In this document: positions 25,654 through 36,239 of the stretch, in pieces
Position numbering within the stretch: the first letter of the stretch is position 1
How the letters are laid out: every line of letters starts with the position of its first letter
Made by a program: the position numbers and the translations under genes
From: Photobacterium sp. DA100
GTDB lineage: Bacteria; Pseudomonadota; Gammaproteobacteria; Enterobacterales; Vibrionaceae
Direction: 5' to 3'
DNA: 64,000 nucleotides
NCBI RefSeq assembly: GCF_029223585.1
Contig: NZ_CP119424.1
Location: 1,674,001 to 1,738,000, forward strand
The notes under the pieces: generated by a model
Database searches by the model: none
The model's input: only the letters and a program-made list of their open reading frames with translations
What the model was told of the DNA's origin: nothing

Positions 25654-26874
25654 ATGGAACAGAAAATATTGGTCGTCGAAGATAGCCGTCCATTTCGACG
25701 AGTCATTGAAAGTGAGCTGCGACAAGCAGGTTATACCCCGGTACTTGCCAACTCCATCGCAGAAGCCGAAGCTGTTTTAGACAATAGTACTGACTTTCTC
25801 TGTGCCATTCTAGACTACTGCCTGCCAGACGGCCAAGACGGAGAAATAATAGATGTTTGTCTATCCGTAGGGATAAAAGTCATTGTTTTGACGGCCTTAA
25901 TGGATGAGATGACCCGCGAAAAAGTACTGGCGAAGACGGTCATTGACTATATTCCCAAAGATAGCCCGACCTGTATTGCCAGTATGATCCCAATCCTCCA
26001 ACGTCTGGAGCGCAACCACGACCATACCGCCTTGGTGGTTGATGACTCAGTAACTGCCCGCAAGTACATCCGCAGCCTGCTGGAAAGACAGTACCTGACC
26101 GTTCTGGAAGCCCGTAACGGTGAGGAAGCGCTGGAAATGATCAACAGTAACCAGTCGATCTCTCTGGTCATCACCGATTACTCGATGCCGGAACGGGACG
26201 GCGTCAGCTTGATCAAAGAGCTCCGAAAACGCTTCCGCCCCGGACAGCTTGCTGTTATTGGCCTCTCAGCCAGCGAAGAGCCCGCGCTAACCGCAAAGTT
26301 TCTCAAGGCCGGAGCCAATGATTTTCTGAAAAAGCCGTTCAACCAGGAAGAGTTCTATTGCCGCTTACACAGTACGCTCAATATTCTTGACTCCGAGCGT
26401 AATCTCTACCTTTTGGCCAACCGTGATTATCTGACTCAGGCGTGGAACCGTCGCTATTTTTTCAACCATCAGCTGGTGAAGAAGAATGCAGGGCCACGTT
26501 GTCTCGCACTGCTGGATATCGACAATTTCAAGCAGCTCAACGACACCTATGGTCACCATATCGGAGACATGGTGCTTATCGAGCTGGCAAACACCCTGCA
26601 GCTCTACTTCCCTGATGCCTTGGTTGCCCGTTTCGGCGGCGAGGAGTTCTGCATTCTTTACGGCAATGCACCGGACATTTTCATCCAGAGGCTAAACCGC
26701 TTGATCGAGGAGATCGCCCAATCCGAACTGACGATCCTCGGTAACACCATCAAGTACACCATTAGCCTCGGAATCACCCATGCCGAGAGTGATATCCACT
26801 CGCTGATCCAGCGCGCCGACAACTGCCTGTATAAGGCCAAAGAAAAGGGGCGTAACTGCCTCATTGCGGAATAA
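25654..26874 (+). CDS. Two-receiver diguanylate cyclase (REC-REC-GGDEF)
   Basis: 406 residues. REC1 (1-115) has the acidic pair VVED and phosphoacceptor Asp54 in LDYCLPDG. REC2 (125-240) has VVDDS and Asp175 in ITDYSMPERDG with Lys in FLKKPFN. The GGDEF domain (250-406) has the active motif RFGGEEF at 328-332 and DIDNFKQLNDTYGH. The inhibitory RxxD site just before GGEEF is absent (YFPD), so feedback inhibition by c-di-GMP is unlikely. Cytoplasmic; phosphorylation by an unseen kinase should control c-di-GMP output. Start at the ATG; a GTG lies one codon earlier. Confidence 0.9.
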   Translation: MEQKILVVEDSRPFRRVIESELRQAGYTPVLANSIAEAEAVLDNSTDFLCAILDYCLPDGQDGEIIDVCLSVGIKVIVLTALMDEMTREKVLAKTVIDYIPKDSPTCIASMIPILQRLERNHDHTALVVDDSVTARKYIRSLLERQYLTVLEARNGEEALEMINSNQSISLVITDYSMPERDGVSLIKELRKRFRPGQLAVIGLSASEEPALTAKFLKAGANDFLKKPFNQEEFYCRLHSTLNILDSERNLYLLANRDYLTQAWNRRYFFNHQLVKKNAGPRCLALLDIDNFKQLNDTYGHHIGDMVLIELANTLQLYFPDALVARFGGEEFCILYGNAPDIFIQRLNRLIEEIAQSELTILGNTIKYTISLGITHAESDIHSLIQRADNCLYKAKEKGRNCLIAE

Positions 26875-26893
26875 GTGCGCCCCTGACAAAAAG

Positions 26894-27757
26894 TTAAAGC
26901 ACTGTGACGAGTGGCTCTTCGATACCCTGCCACTCCACTTGCGCGGTTAACACACGTCCCGGGCCATTGCTACTTTCGGCACTGGTGACAACGAGCTGGT
27001 TACCTTTCTCACCACCAAGGGCAACCATGGTTGGGTTATCCGCCGGGACCGGGATCACATGGGTGACCATGCCGTCGGCGCCTATCCGCACCACGGATTG
27101 ACCGCTGTACATCGCCACCCAGTATGCTCCCTCGCTGTCGACACAGGCACCGTCTGGGCGGCCTGCGAAACCGGTCAGATCACAGAAGACGCGGTTTTCT
27201 CCATACTCGCCCGTTGCCGGGTTGTAATCGGCGCGATAAACCAAACTGGAGCCGGTATCAGCCCAATACAGAATGTTACCGCACGGCGAAAATGCCAAAC
27301 CATTGCAGGTCCAGGCGAACATCGGCATCTTCTCCAGCTGGCCGCCCGCCATCAATTGATAAAACTGGCCCTGATCGCCCTCTTTGGCACCGTTGCGGGT
27401 ACCGGCCATAAAACGGCCCCCCGGTGCGGCCCGGCCATCGTTGAACCGCATTCTCGGGTGCGTTTTTTCCAGAGGCACGATTTGCTGGCGCTCAGCCTCC
27501 CAGCTTTCCAGCAGATACACCCCTGACTTGGTACCCAGAACGAACCCGCTCTCCCCCCACATGGCGGCACAGCCTAACATGTCATCCCAGCCGCGGACTT
27601 CTGCCATGCCGCCTTTCAGGCGCCATAACTCCCCCTCAGGTATATTGACCCAGCACCAAGCCTGCTGGCGCCAATCCCAGCGGGGACATTCGGCAAGCGC
27701 AAACCCCTGCTCTACCAGTGGAGTAAATTCGAGATTCAATTGCTGACTTTCTTTCAT
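26894..27757 (-). CDS. SMP-30/gluconolactonase-family protein
   Basis: 287 residues, six-bladed propeller family of sugar lactonases. Metal-binding motifs are present: Glu in LAECPRWD, Asn/Asp in MRFNDGRAAPGG, Asn in TCNGLAFSPCG, and Asp in GRPDGACVDSEG. Likely hydrolyses a sugar lactone. It stands alone, convergent with the cyclase gene, so context does not give the sugar. Confidence 0.85.
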   Translation of the reverse strand: MKESQQLNLEFTPLVEQGFALAECPRWDWRQQAWCWVNIPEGELWRLKGGMAEVRGWDDMLGCAAMWGESGFVLGTKSGVYLLESWEAERQQIVPLEKTHPRMRFNDGRAAPGGRFMAGTRNGAKEGDQGQFYQLMAGGQLEKMPMFAWTCNGLAFSPCGNILYWADTGSSLVYRADYNPATGEYGENRVFCDLTGFAGRPDGACVDSEGAYWVAMYSGQSVVRIGADGMVTHVIPVPADNPTMVALGGEKGNQLVVTSAESSNGPGRVLTAQVEWQGIEEPLVTVL

Positions 27758-27882
27758 TGCTCTTCCTACAATTGTCTTTATGTTCCTTGCGACCCAACTA
27801 CCCCAACCTTAGCCTAGCTAAGCATACTGTTGAGATTATGAGTGCGGGATGTTGAGTTACCGGTAACATATATACAAGATCG

Positions 27883-28293
27883 TTATTGTGTCAATGCCAT
27901 TGCCATTTTGAAGTAGGGAACATCGCCTTTGTAAAACCGCTCACCTTCCGACTCCATCCCGAGACGTCGGTAAAAACCACCTGCCGACTCCCGGGCGTCA
28001 CACCAAAAAAAACGCACCCCTTTTGCCTTGAGATCAGCCAGTACAAACTCGATAACCGCACTTCCTATCCCTCTGCCTTGGCATTGTGGTAACGTAGCAA
28101 ATTTACGTAGCCTGGCCTGCTCACCCGAGACAAAAACCGAGGCCACACACACCAGACGATCGTCTTCATACACCCCGTAGTGCAGCCCATCATCATCACC
28201 CGGCACACGGCAGAAATCGACACTCTCATTGGGCCACAGTACCTGATGCCGAACAGGCAAAGTCTGCTCAGCCGATATTTGATTGATTTTCAC
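27883..28293 (-). CDS. GNAT-family acetyltransferase
   Basis: 136 residues. The acetyl-CoA loop LRKFATLPQCQGRGIGSAVI is the A motif (Q-x-x-G-x-G), followed by FFWCDARESAGGFYRRLGM. I chose the GTG at 28293 because AGGA lies six bases before it; an ATG eight codons earlier has no ribosome site of its own. Substrate unknown; monocistronic. Confidence 0.8.
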   Translation of the reverse strand: MKINQISAEQTLPVRHQVLWPNESVDFCRVPGDDDGLHYGVYEDDRLVCVASVFVSGEQARLRKFATLPQCQGRGIGSAVIEFVLADLKAKGVRFFWCDARESAGGFYRRLGMESEGERFYKGDVPYFKMAMALTQ

Positions 28294-28659
28294 TGTTTTC
28301 CTACCTCTACCTTTCATTCAGCAGCTTAATGTATAACAACTAAGCGTCGTTCTGCCCTGTCGCGAGATATCAAGAAGACATAAAGCAGAATTAGGCAAGA
28401 TTGATAGAAAATTAAGTCTTAACCTCTTAGTTGCATAAATGTACAATCGATAACCATAATGTGTATACCCAAGTAACGACTTGTGGCTTGGGCATAATTC
28501 CCTGCACATTCCTTTTTCCTGTTGGGATATCGCTCCGGTTTCACTTCTCACGATGCCTTTCATGCCATCGCGCCAAGTCAGAGCATCCCTGAGCCTGAGC
28601 TTTAGCCTTCGATAGAGCTATTTTGCCAAACACATCAGCCAGACTGGAATCATCATTTT
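28294..28659. other. Intergenic stretch upstream of the ABC exporter
   Basis: About 365 bases without a supported gene. It contains a partial TACCCAAGT-type motif near 28466 and otherwise AT-rich promoter-like sequence. Confidence 0.3.
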
Positions 28660-30507
28660 ATGTACAAACGTTTCGAAAAGCTCACGCAGGCCTTTCCGCC
28701 GAATGAGCCAGAACAGCCCCCAAAAGGACTGTTTGCCTTTTGCCGCTACTACACCCGTGGCTTTGAACTGCCACTGCTGGCGATGTCGGTACTCAGTGCG
28801 CTAATTGCCATCGTAGAAGTCTCACTGTTCGGTTTCATGGGCCAGCTGGTTGACTGGCTGGCTGAACACAATCCGGATACATTCTGGGCCGAAGAGGGCG
28901 GCAAGCTATTAGGCATGGGGCTGTTGGTGGTGATCGTCGTTCCTATCCTGATCACCCTGCACTCCTTGATTGTCCACCAAACGTTGCTGGGCAATTACCC
29001 CATGTCGATCCGCTGGCTGGCTCACCGCTACCTGCTTCGCCAGAGTGTGTCCTTCTACCAGGATGAATTCGCCGGCCGAATTGCTACCAAAGTGATGCAA
29101 ACCGCGCTTTCGGTGCGAGAAACCGTGATGAAGCTGCTCGACGTGCTGGTATATATCACCGTCTACTTCACTTCAATGGTGGTGATGATCGGTCAATCCG
29201 ATGCCAGATTAATGCTGCCGATGCTGCTTTGGCTGACGGCATATATCGGCATCCAGCTGTATTTCGTCCCCAAGCTCAAAGCCGTGGCCACCGAGCAGGC
29301 CGATGCCCGCTCGATGATGACCGGGCGTATTGTCGACAGCTATACCAACATTTCAACCGTCAAGTTGTTCTCGCACACCAACCGTGAAACCGAATATGCC
29401 GAGCAAGGTATGTCCGGCTTCATGGATACCGTCTACCGCCAGATGCGCTATGTCACCGGCTTCAACCTGTCTGTCGAAGCCATCAACTACCTGCTGGTGT
29501 TTATCATCGCCGGTATGTCTATCTGGTTATGGTCAAGCGCGGCAATTACCATCGGCAGTATCGCTATCGCAGTCAGCCTCGCGCTGCGTATCAACGGTAT
29601 GTCCAAGTGGATCATGTGGGAAGTCGGCGGCCTGTTTGAAAATATCGGTACCGTGGTTGACGGTATGAAAACCCTGTCAAAACCTGTTGCTATCGAAGAC
29701 AAGCCAGACGCGCCAGACCTTGATGTTGACCAAGGCGGGATCGAGTTCAGCGATGTCAGCTTCCACTACGGGGAAGAGAAAGGGGTTATCGACAAGCTGA
29801 ACCTCAATATCAAACCGGGCGAGAAAATCGGTTTGATTGGCCGATCCGGTGCGGGCAAGTCGACCTTGGTTAACCTGCTGATGCGCTTCCACGACGTCGA
29901 GTCGGGCGCCATCAAAATTGACGGCCAGACCATTTCCGAGGTAACCCAGGACTCGCTGCGCGGCCAAATCGGCATGGTGACGCAAGATACGTCGCTGCTG
30001 CACCGCTCGATCCGCGAGAATATCCTTTACGGCCGTCCGGATGCGACAGAAGAAGAGCTGCTCAGAGCCACCAAGCAGGCCCATGCCCATGAATTTATCG
30101 AAACCCTCAGCGATCCCCATGGCAACGTCGGCTATGATGCCCAGGTCGGTGAGCGCGGTGTCAAACTCTCTGGTGGCCAGCGCCAGCGTATTGCCATCTC
30201 CCGCGTGTTGCTGAAAGACGCACCGATCCTGATCCTCGATGAGGCGACCTCGGCGCTCGACTCCGAAGTGGAAGCAGCGATCCAAGAAAGTCTCTACCAG
30301 TTGATGGAAGGCAAAACCGTTATCGCCATTGCCCACCGCCTGTCGACTATCGCCGCCATGGATCGCCTGATCGTGCTCGACCAAGGCCAGATTGTCGAAC
30401 AAGGTACCCATCAGGAGCTACTGGATCACAACGGTATCTATGCCCAACTTTGGGAGCACCAGACCGGTGGATTCATCGCCGAAGAGGTTGAGTTGAAGCA
30501 AGCCTAA
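28660..30507 (+). CDS. ABC exporter, fused membrane and ATPase domains
   Basis: 615 residues. The membrane domain (about 35-340, six spans) is followed by an ATPase domain with Walker A GRSGAGKST near 395, Q-loop MVTQDTSLLHRS, signature LSGGQRQR, Walker B PILILDEATSALDS and the switch His in IAIAHRLST. Works as a homodimer or with a partner half-transporter; no partner is adjacent. Substrate (lipid, peptide or drug) cannot be read. The ribosome site is weak. Confidence 0.9.
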   Translation: MYKRFEKLTQAFPPNEPEQPPKGLFAFCRYYTRGFELPLLAMSVLSALIAIVEVSLFGFMGQLVDWLAEHNPDTFWAEEGGKLLGMGLLVVIVVPILITLHSLIVHQTLLGNYPMSIRWLAHRYLLRQSVSFYQDEFAGRIATKVMQTALSVRETVMKLLDVLVYITVYFTSMVVMIGQSDARLMLPMLLWLTAYIGIQLYFVPKLKAVATEQADARSMMTGRIVDSYTNISTVKLFSHTNRETEYAEQGMSGFMDTVYRQMRYVTGFNLSVEAINYLLVFIIAGMSIWLWSSAAITIGSIAIAVSLALRINGMSKWIMWEVGGLFENIGTVVDGMKTLSKPVAIEDKPDAPDLDVDQGGIEFSDVSFHYGEEKGVIDKLNLNIKPGEKIGLIGRSGAGKSTLVNLLMRFHDVESGAIKIDGQTISEVTQDSLRGQIGMVTQDTSLLHRSIRENILYGRPDATEEELLRATKQAHAHEFIETLSDPHGNVGYDAQVGERGVKLSGGQRQRIAISRVLLKDAPILILDEATSALDSEVEAAIQESLYQLMEGKTVIAIAHRLSTIAAMDRLIVLDQGQIVEQGTHQELLDHNGIYAQLWEHQTGGFIAEEVELKQA

Positions 30508-30531
30508 CTTACCCTCCATATTGATCACTAC

Positions 30532-30570
30532 AAACCCTGCTACTGCTATGTGCATGGCAGGGTTTCTTCT
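30532..30570 (+). terminator. Terminator after the ABC exporter
   Basis: Stem AAACCCTGC/GCAGGGTTT with a 16-base loop and a short pyrimidine tail. Confidence 0.65.
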
Positions 30571-30615
30571 CCCTGAAACACTGAATCTAAGCCTTATTAA
30601 GTACCTGCAAAGAAC

Positions 30616-30652
30616 ATAGGAAAAGCCTATCAAAACTATCGGTACTACCATC
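30616..30652. promoter_or_regulatory. OxyR-like site upstream of katG
   Basis: ATAG-N7-CTAT at 30616-30630 fits the outer bases of an OxyR half-site; seven bases further on, 30638-30652 fits six of ten defined positions. It lies 93 bases before the katG start. Weaker than the site at 5695, but the gene is a classic OxyR target. Confidence 0.4.
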
Positions 30653-30669
30653 TGTGACCAAATGAATAA

Positions 30670-32955
<2,286 letters not shown>

Positions 32956-33003
32956 CAGGCTGTAAATACCAAGCGTTAAGTTGCTAAAGTAACACAACCC
33001 TCG

Positions 33004-33060
33004 GGCCCAGTTTCGTTCCCCGCCAGCACCCGCTAGGCCGAAGCTGGGCCTGTTTTGTTG
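33004..33060 (+). terminator. Terminator after katG
   Basis: Stem GGCCCAGTTTCG/CGAAGCTGGGCC (one G-T pair) with a long loop, followed by TGTTTTGTT. Confidence 0.65.
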
Positions 33061-33160
33061 TAGCATCTGCCCCCCTTCAATTCTCGAGAAACAAAGTGGG
33101 AGGTAGGCTGGTTTAAGCGAGACTGGTTTTAGTGAGGCGATAAAACGTAATTGGACAACT

Positions 33161-33796
33161 CTAACGTAAATAGCCAAAAAACAAGGTAACGCCAAAGAAC
33201 ATCAAAACTATTCCAGCCGCTTTTTCCACAACATGAATATAACTACTGAGGCGCTCCTGTACACGAGGCAGGCCTATTACTGATGCAATAAATAAATCCC
33301 AGAGCAGGACAGCGAGAAACATCCATACCCCACATGATACCTGTTGAGTTAATGTGACATCATTACCGAGAATAACGGTCATCAGGCTCATATAGAACAA
33401 GGCATTCTTGGGATTGAGCAGTGCAGAATTAAAACCCAACATCAGTTGCTTTATAGCAGATGGTATTTTCTGATGATCGGCATGTAATTGTGCATCACGT
33501 CTTGTACTCCTCAGTAAGGCTGTTCCCAGCCACAAGAGATAAAGTGCTCCCAGTATCTCTACTGACGAAAAAACCACTTTGTTATCTCTTATACTTGTCC
33601 AACCGAAGATGGCCACGCCGATATAGATTGCATTGCCTAATGCGACTCCAAGACAAATAAAACGGCTGCCTTTTAATTTGTGTCGAATGGAGTGAGCAAC
33701 AATCAAGAAAAAGTCTTGTCCTGGACTCAACAGTGCAACAAAATGTGCTAAAGCCAAGGCAGGAAAGGCTACGGGGAAAAGTGTTGAGAGCGACAT
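33161..33796 (-). CDS. LysE-family amino acid exporter
   Basis: 211 residues with six hydrophobic segments. The N-terminal LLSPGQDFFLIVAHSIRHKLKGSR-type segment (SPG then a basic loop) and the later NPKNALFYMSLMTV are LysE/RhtB hallmarks. Likely exports an amino acid or derivative. Lies 48 bases downstream of the AraC-type gene on the same strand and is probably under its control. Good GGAG site. Confidence 0.85.
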   Translation of the reverse strand: MSLSTLFPVAFPALALAHFVALLSPGQDFFLIVAHSIRHKLKGSRFICLGVALGNAIYIGVAIFGWTSIRDNKVVFSSVEILGALYLLWLGTALLRSTRRDAQLHADHQKIPSAIKQLMLGFNSALLNPKNALFYMSLMTVILGNDVTLTQQVSCGVWMFLAVLLWDLFIASVIGLPRVQERLSSYIHVVEKAAGIVLMFFGVTLFFGYLR

Positions 33797-33844
33797 ATTA
33801 GGATCTCCATAGTAAACGCATCTGCCGACTATGAATTTTCCCCT

Positions 33845-34684
33845 TTAAGAAATATTGTCGAAAATTGACTTTATCTTTTGGTACTGCCTTGGTGTAGAGG
33901 CAGTGTAGTTAACGAAAGCCCGATGTAGCTGACTTTGATCTGAGAAACCAACTTCAATCGCAACATCAACAATCGGCATCCCCCCTCGCAATAAAATCTT
34001 AGCTTTCTCAACGCGGTGGTTATTTAGAAATGACTTTGGTGTGATACCAAAGTGGCTTTTGAACTGCCGAATTACTGTTTCTTTAGTATGTCCTAGTTCG
34101 AGAGCAAGAGTTTCAAGCGGTGGCGAACAGGCAATATCTCGTAAAAGGAGATTTTTAACCCTAACAGCCAATTTATCCCCTTCCACCAGTTCATTTCTCG
34201 GAGAGCAACATAGACTTAATATGTCGAACAGAGCATATTCTACTTTTGAAATAAGCTCGGACGATTCTTCCACCAACAATGCCGAAATAATTTCCCCTAG
34301 GCCGGTAGTACTTAATGTGTCTTGCAATGAGCTTTGGTCAATTGTGAACATTGTGACCTCATGGCCGAAGAGCATTGATAGCACCTCACAACACCAATCG
34401 TTATCTATATACAGCATGTGATAACTGCGGGGCTTACCATTAACGGGATTGCAAGAGTGAACCATGTTCGGCTCAATAAGGACGATATCACCTTTGTTGA
34501 GGGCAATATGTTTCTCTGGCAAAGACAAGCATGTTACCCCTGATTCCATTATTCCAATGGACAACTCGGAGTGATAGTGACTTTTATAACTTTGTGTACT
34601 GTCACGTGTCGAACGAATCGTTAAGTATGGCGTGTGCTTACTCGTCCAATAACTCTGACGAATGTGCCGTGCGGTACGTGTCAT
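33845..34684 (-). CDS. AraC-family regulator next to LysE
   Basis: 279 residues. The N-terminal cupin (YHSELSIGIMESG, GDIVLIEPNMVHSCNP) resembles regulators that sense amino acids or aromatic amines. C-terminal HTH units: LALELGHTKETVIRQFKSHFGITPKSFL and VAIEVGFSDQSQLHRAFVNY. The start at 34684 is preceded by GGAG; an ATG five codons earlier is the alternative. Probably controls the exporter downstream. Confidence 0.8.
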   Translation of the reverse strand: MTRTARHIRQSYWTSKHTPYLTIRSTRDSTQSYKSHYHSELSIGIMESGVTCLSLPEKHIALNKGDIVLIEPNMVHSCNPVNGKPRSYHMLYIDNDWCCEVLSMLFGHEVTMFTIDQSSLQDTLSTTGLGEIISALLVEESSELISKVEYALFDILSLCCSPRNELVEGDKLAVRVKNLLLRDIACSPPLETLALELGHTKETVIRQFKSHFGITPKSFLNNHRVEKAKILLRGGMPIVDVAIEVGFSDQSQLHRAFVNYTASTPRQYQKIKSIFDNIS

Positions 34685-34699
34685 TGCAATAAACTCCAT

Positions 34700-35004
34700 G
34701 TCGTAAGCTCTGAGCCTAAAAAGGCTTCCAGATTACCAAAAGTAAGTCAAACTTTAGTTCTTAGGAGCAGGCTTTTATTCGAGCGAGATACGCATAGCGG
34801 CAAAAGTGCACCGAAATATGGCCGACATTGCAAAATGGTTTACACCAAGGATCAGCTTAGATTAGGGGCCTTAGGTATAGAGCCACCCAATCGGCACGTT
34901 GTATTTTGCCCAGCAGGCTATATTTTTGAAAAAGCCGCCAATATATGCGGGAACCGCTCCCGTGACACTGGCTATCGCTCAAACAAGCATAAAGAGAGAA
35001 AAGT
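34700..35004. other. Intergenic stretch upstream of cytochrome P460
   Basis: About 305 bases between divergent genes; no supported ORF, hairpin or known motif seen. Confidence 0.3.
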
Positions 35005-35505
35005 ATGACGCTCAGAGATTCATTTCTTGCCTCACTCGCGATGATTGTTCTGCCCGCTGTTGCCCATGCGGATACACCAGAGCCGTCAAACAGTATTGCA
35101 TATCCTGTCGGATGGCAGGAGTGGGCAACAATAGCGGTTTCCCATCGTACCGATAACAATACAGTCCGAGCAATCCTCGGCAATCCTATTGCGGTCGCCG
35201 CAGCGCGAGAGGGAAAGACCAATCCCTGGCCGGACGGGGCGATATTAGGAAAAGTGGTTTGGAAAAGTACGACGCTGGAGCACTGGCCAGCGGCTACGGC
35301 TCCGGGGGAGTTTGTCCATGCCGAATTTATGTTCAGAGACTCGAAGAAATATGCGGAGACATACGGTTGGGGTTGGGGGCGTTGGCTTGGTCAGTCACAA
35401 ACTCCCTTTAATGAAGGGCCGCAAGCCTGTATCGCCTGTCATACCCCGGTCAAAGATCGCAACTGGGTATTTACAGAACCGGCATTCTTCCCGGAGATCA
35501 AATAA
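35005..35505 (+). CDS. Cytochrome P460-family c-type heme protein
   Basis: 166 residues. Signal peptide (FLASLAMIVLPAVAHA) for export to the periplasm, then a P460 fold with a single heme attachment motif CIACH near the C-terminus. Relatives oxidise hydroxylamine or act as cytochrome c' beta that binds nitric oxide. The P460-type crosslinking Lys could not be assigned by eye. It converges with the octaheme operon, so a role in nitrogen or sulfur redox stress is plausible. Ends EPAFFPEIK, typical of the family. Confidence 0.8.
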   Translation: MTLRDSFLASLAMIVLPAVAHADTPEPSNSIAYPVGWQEWATIAVSHRTDNNTVRAILGNPIAVAAAREGKTNPWPDGAILGKVVWKSTTLEHWPAATAPGEFVHAEFMFRDSKKYAETYGWGWGRWLGQSQTPFNEGPQACIACHTPVKDRNWVFTEPAFFPEIK

Positions 35506-35612
35506 CCAAGGCATGGGCGTCTCTGAGTTAGCTGGCACGCGTTGGGGGAAAACGTGCCAGCCGTGGTGGATTCATAAATTATGGGCACTGAAAACCTAGG
35601 CTTATCAAACGA

Positions 35613-36236
35613 TTAAACCGTCTTTTTCGCTGGTTGGGCTATCTCCTCCCCTGCTTGGTCTTGCTGCTCTTCGTAACCGGTGATCATGGTTTTCATGTGG
35701 CTCAACGGCGTAGCGCCTGTGGTGGTCATGTACACATGCACGATAAAAAAGATCAGGATAAGAAAAGCCGACAGCAGGTGCAGGGCCGACAGCGTTGGCA
35801 GAGAGAGCACCTGCAGGCCGAATGGATAGGCCAGCAACATTAAGCCGGTTAGCCAAATTACAGGGGCCAACAGCAGTTTGAACCCCAGGTAGGAAAATCG
35901 CTGTAAGGGGTTGTGCTTGCGATCCGGTGTCGCTTTATAGGGGTGAGGCTTGCCAAAGAAGATATCCTTACTGTAGTAACGGATCACCGCCACTAGCTGC
36001 TCGGTGGTCGGAATATATTGCTTCCACTCCCCCGTGGTGAAATGCCAGAAAATGGCAAACACCCAAAGAATGATCAAGGCCACGGCCCCAACCTCATGCC
36101 ACTGCAAGGCCTGTTCGAACCCAAGCCAGCTAAAAGTGCCGTGGATTTCGAAACCCGTGATCAGCATAGCGAGCATCAACAAGCTTTGTGACCAATGCCA
36201 GAAGCGCTCAAAACGTTTATAAATCATCTGACGCAT
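35613..36236 (-). CDS. Membrane b-type cytochrome, partner of the octaheme cytochrome
   Basis: 207 residues with four main membrane spans. Histidines suited to bind two hemes b lie in RFWHWSQS, ALQWHEVGAV, IFWHFTTGEW, LSALHLLSAF and FFIVHVYMTT. It resembles the cytochrome b subunits of Ni-Fe hydrogenase and formate dehydrogenase. Its AAGGAG site overlaps the stop of the octaheme gene (3-base gap), so the two are coupled. It likely passes electrons between quinol and the periplasmic octaheme protein. Confidence 0.85.
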   Translation of the reverse strand: MRQMIYKRFERFWHWSQSLLMLAMLITGFEIHGTFSWLGFEQALQWHEVGAVALIILWVFAIFWHFTTGEWKQYIPTTEQLVAVIRYYSKDIFFGKPHPYKATPDRKHNPLQRFSYLGFKLLLAPVIWLTGLMLLAYPFGLQVLSLPTLSALHLLSAFLILIFFIVHVYMTTTGATPLSHMKTMITGYEEQQDQAGEEIAQPAKKTV

Positions 36237-36239
36237 AAC

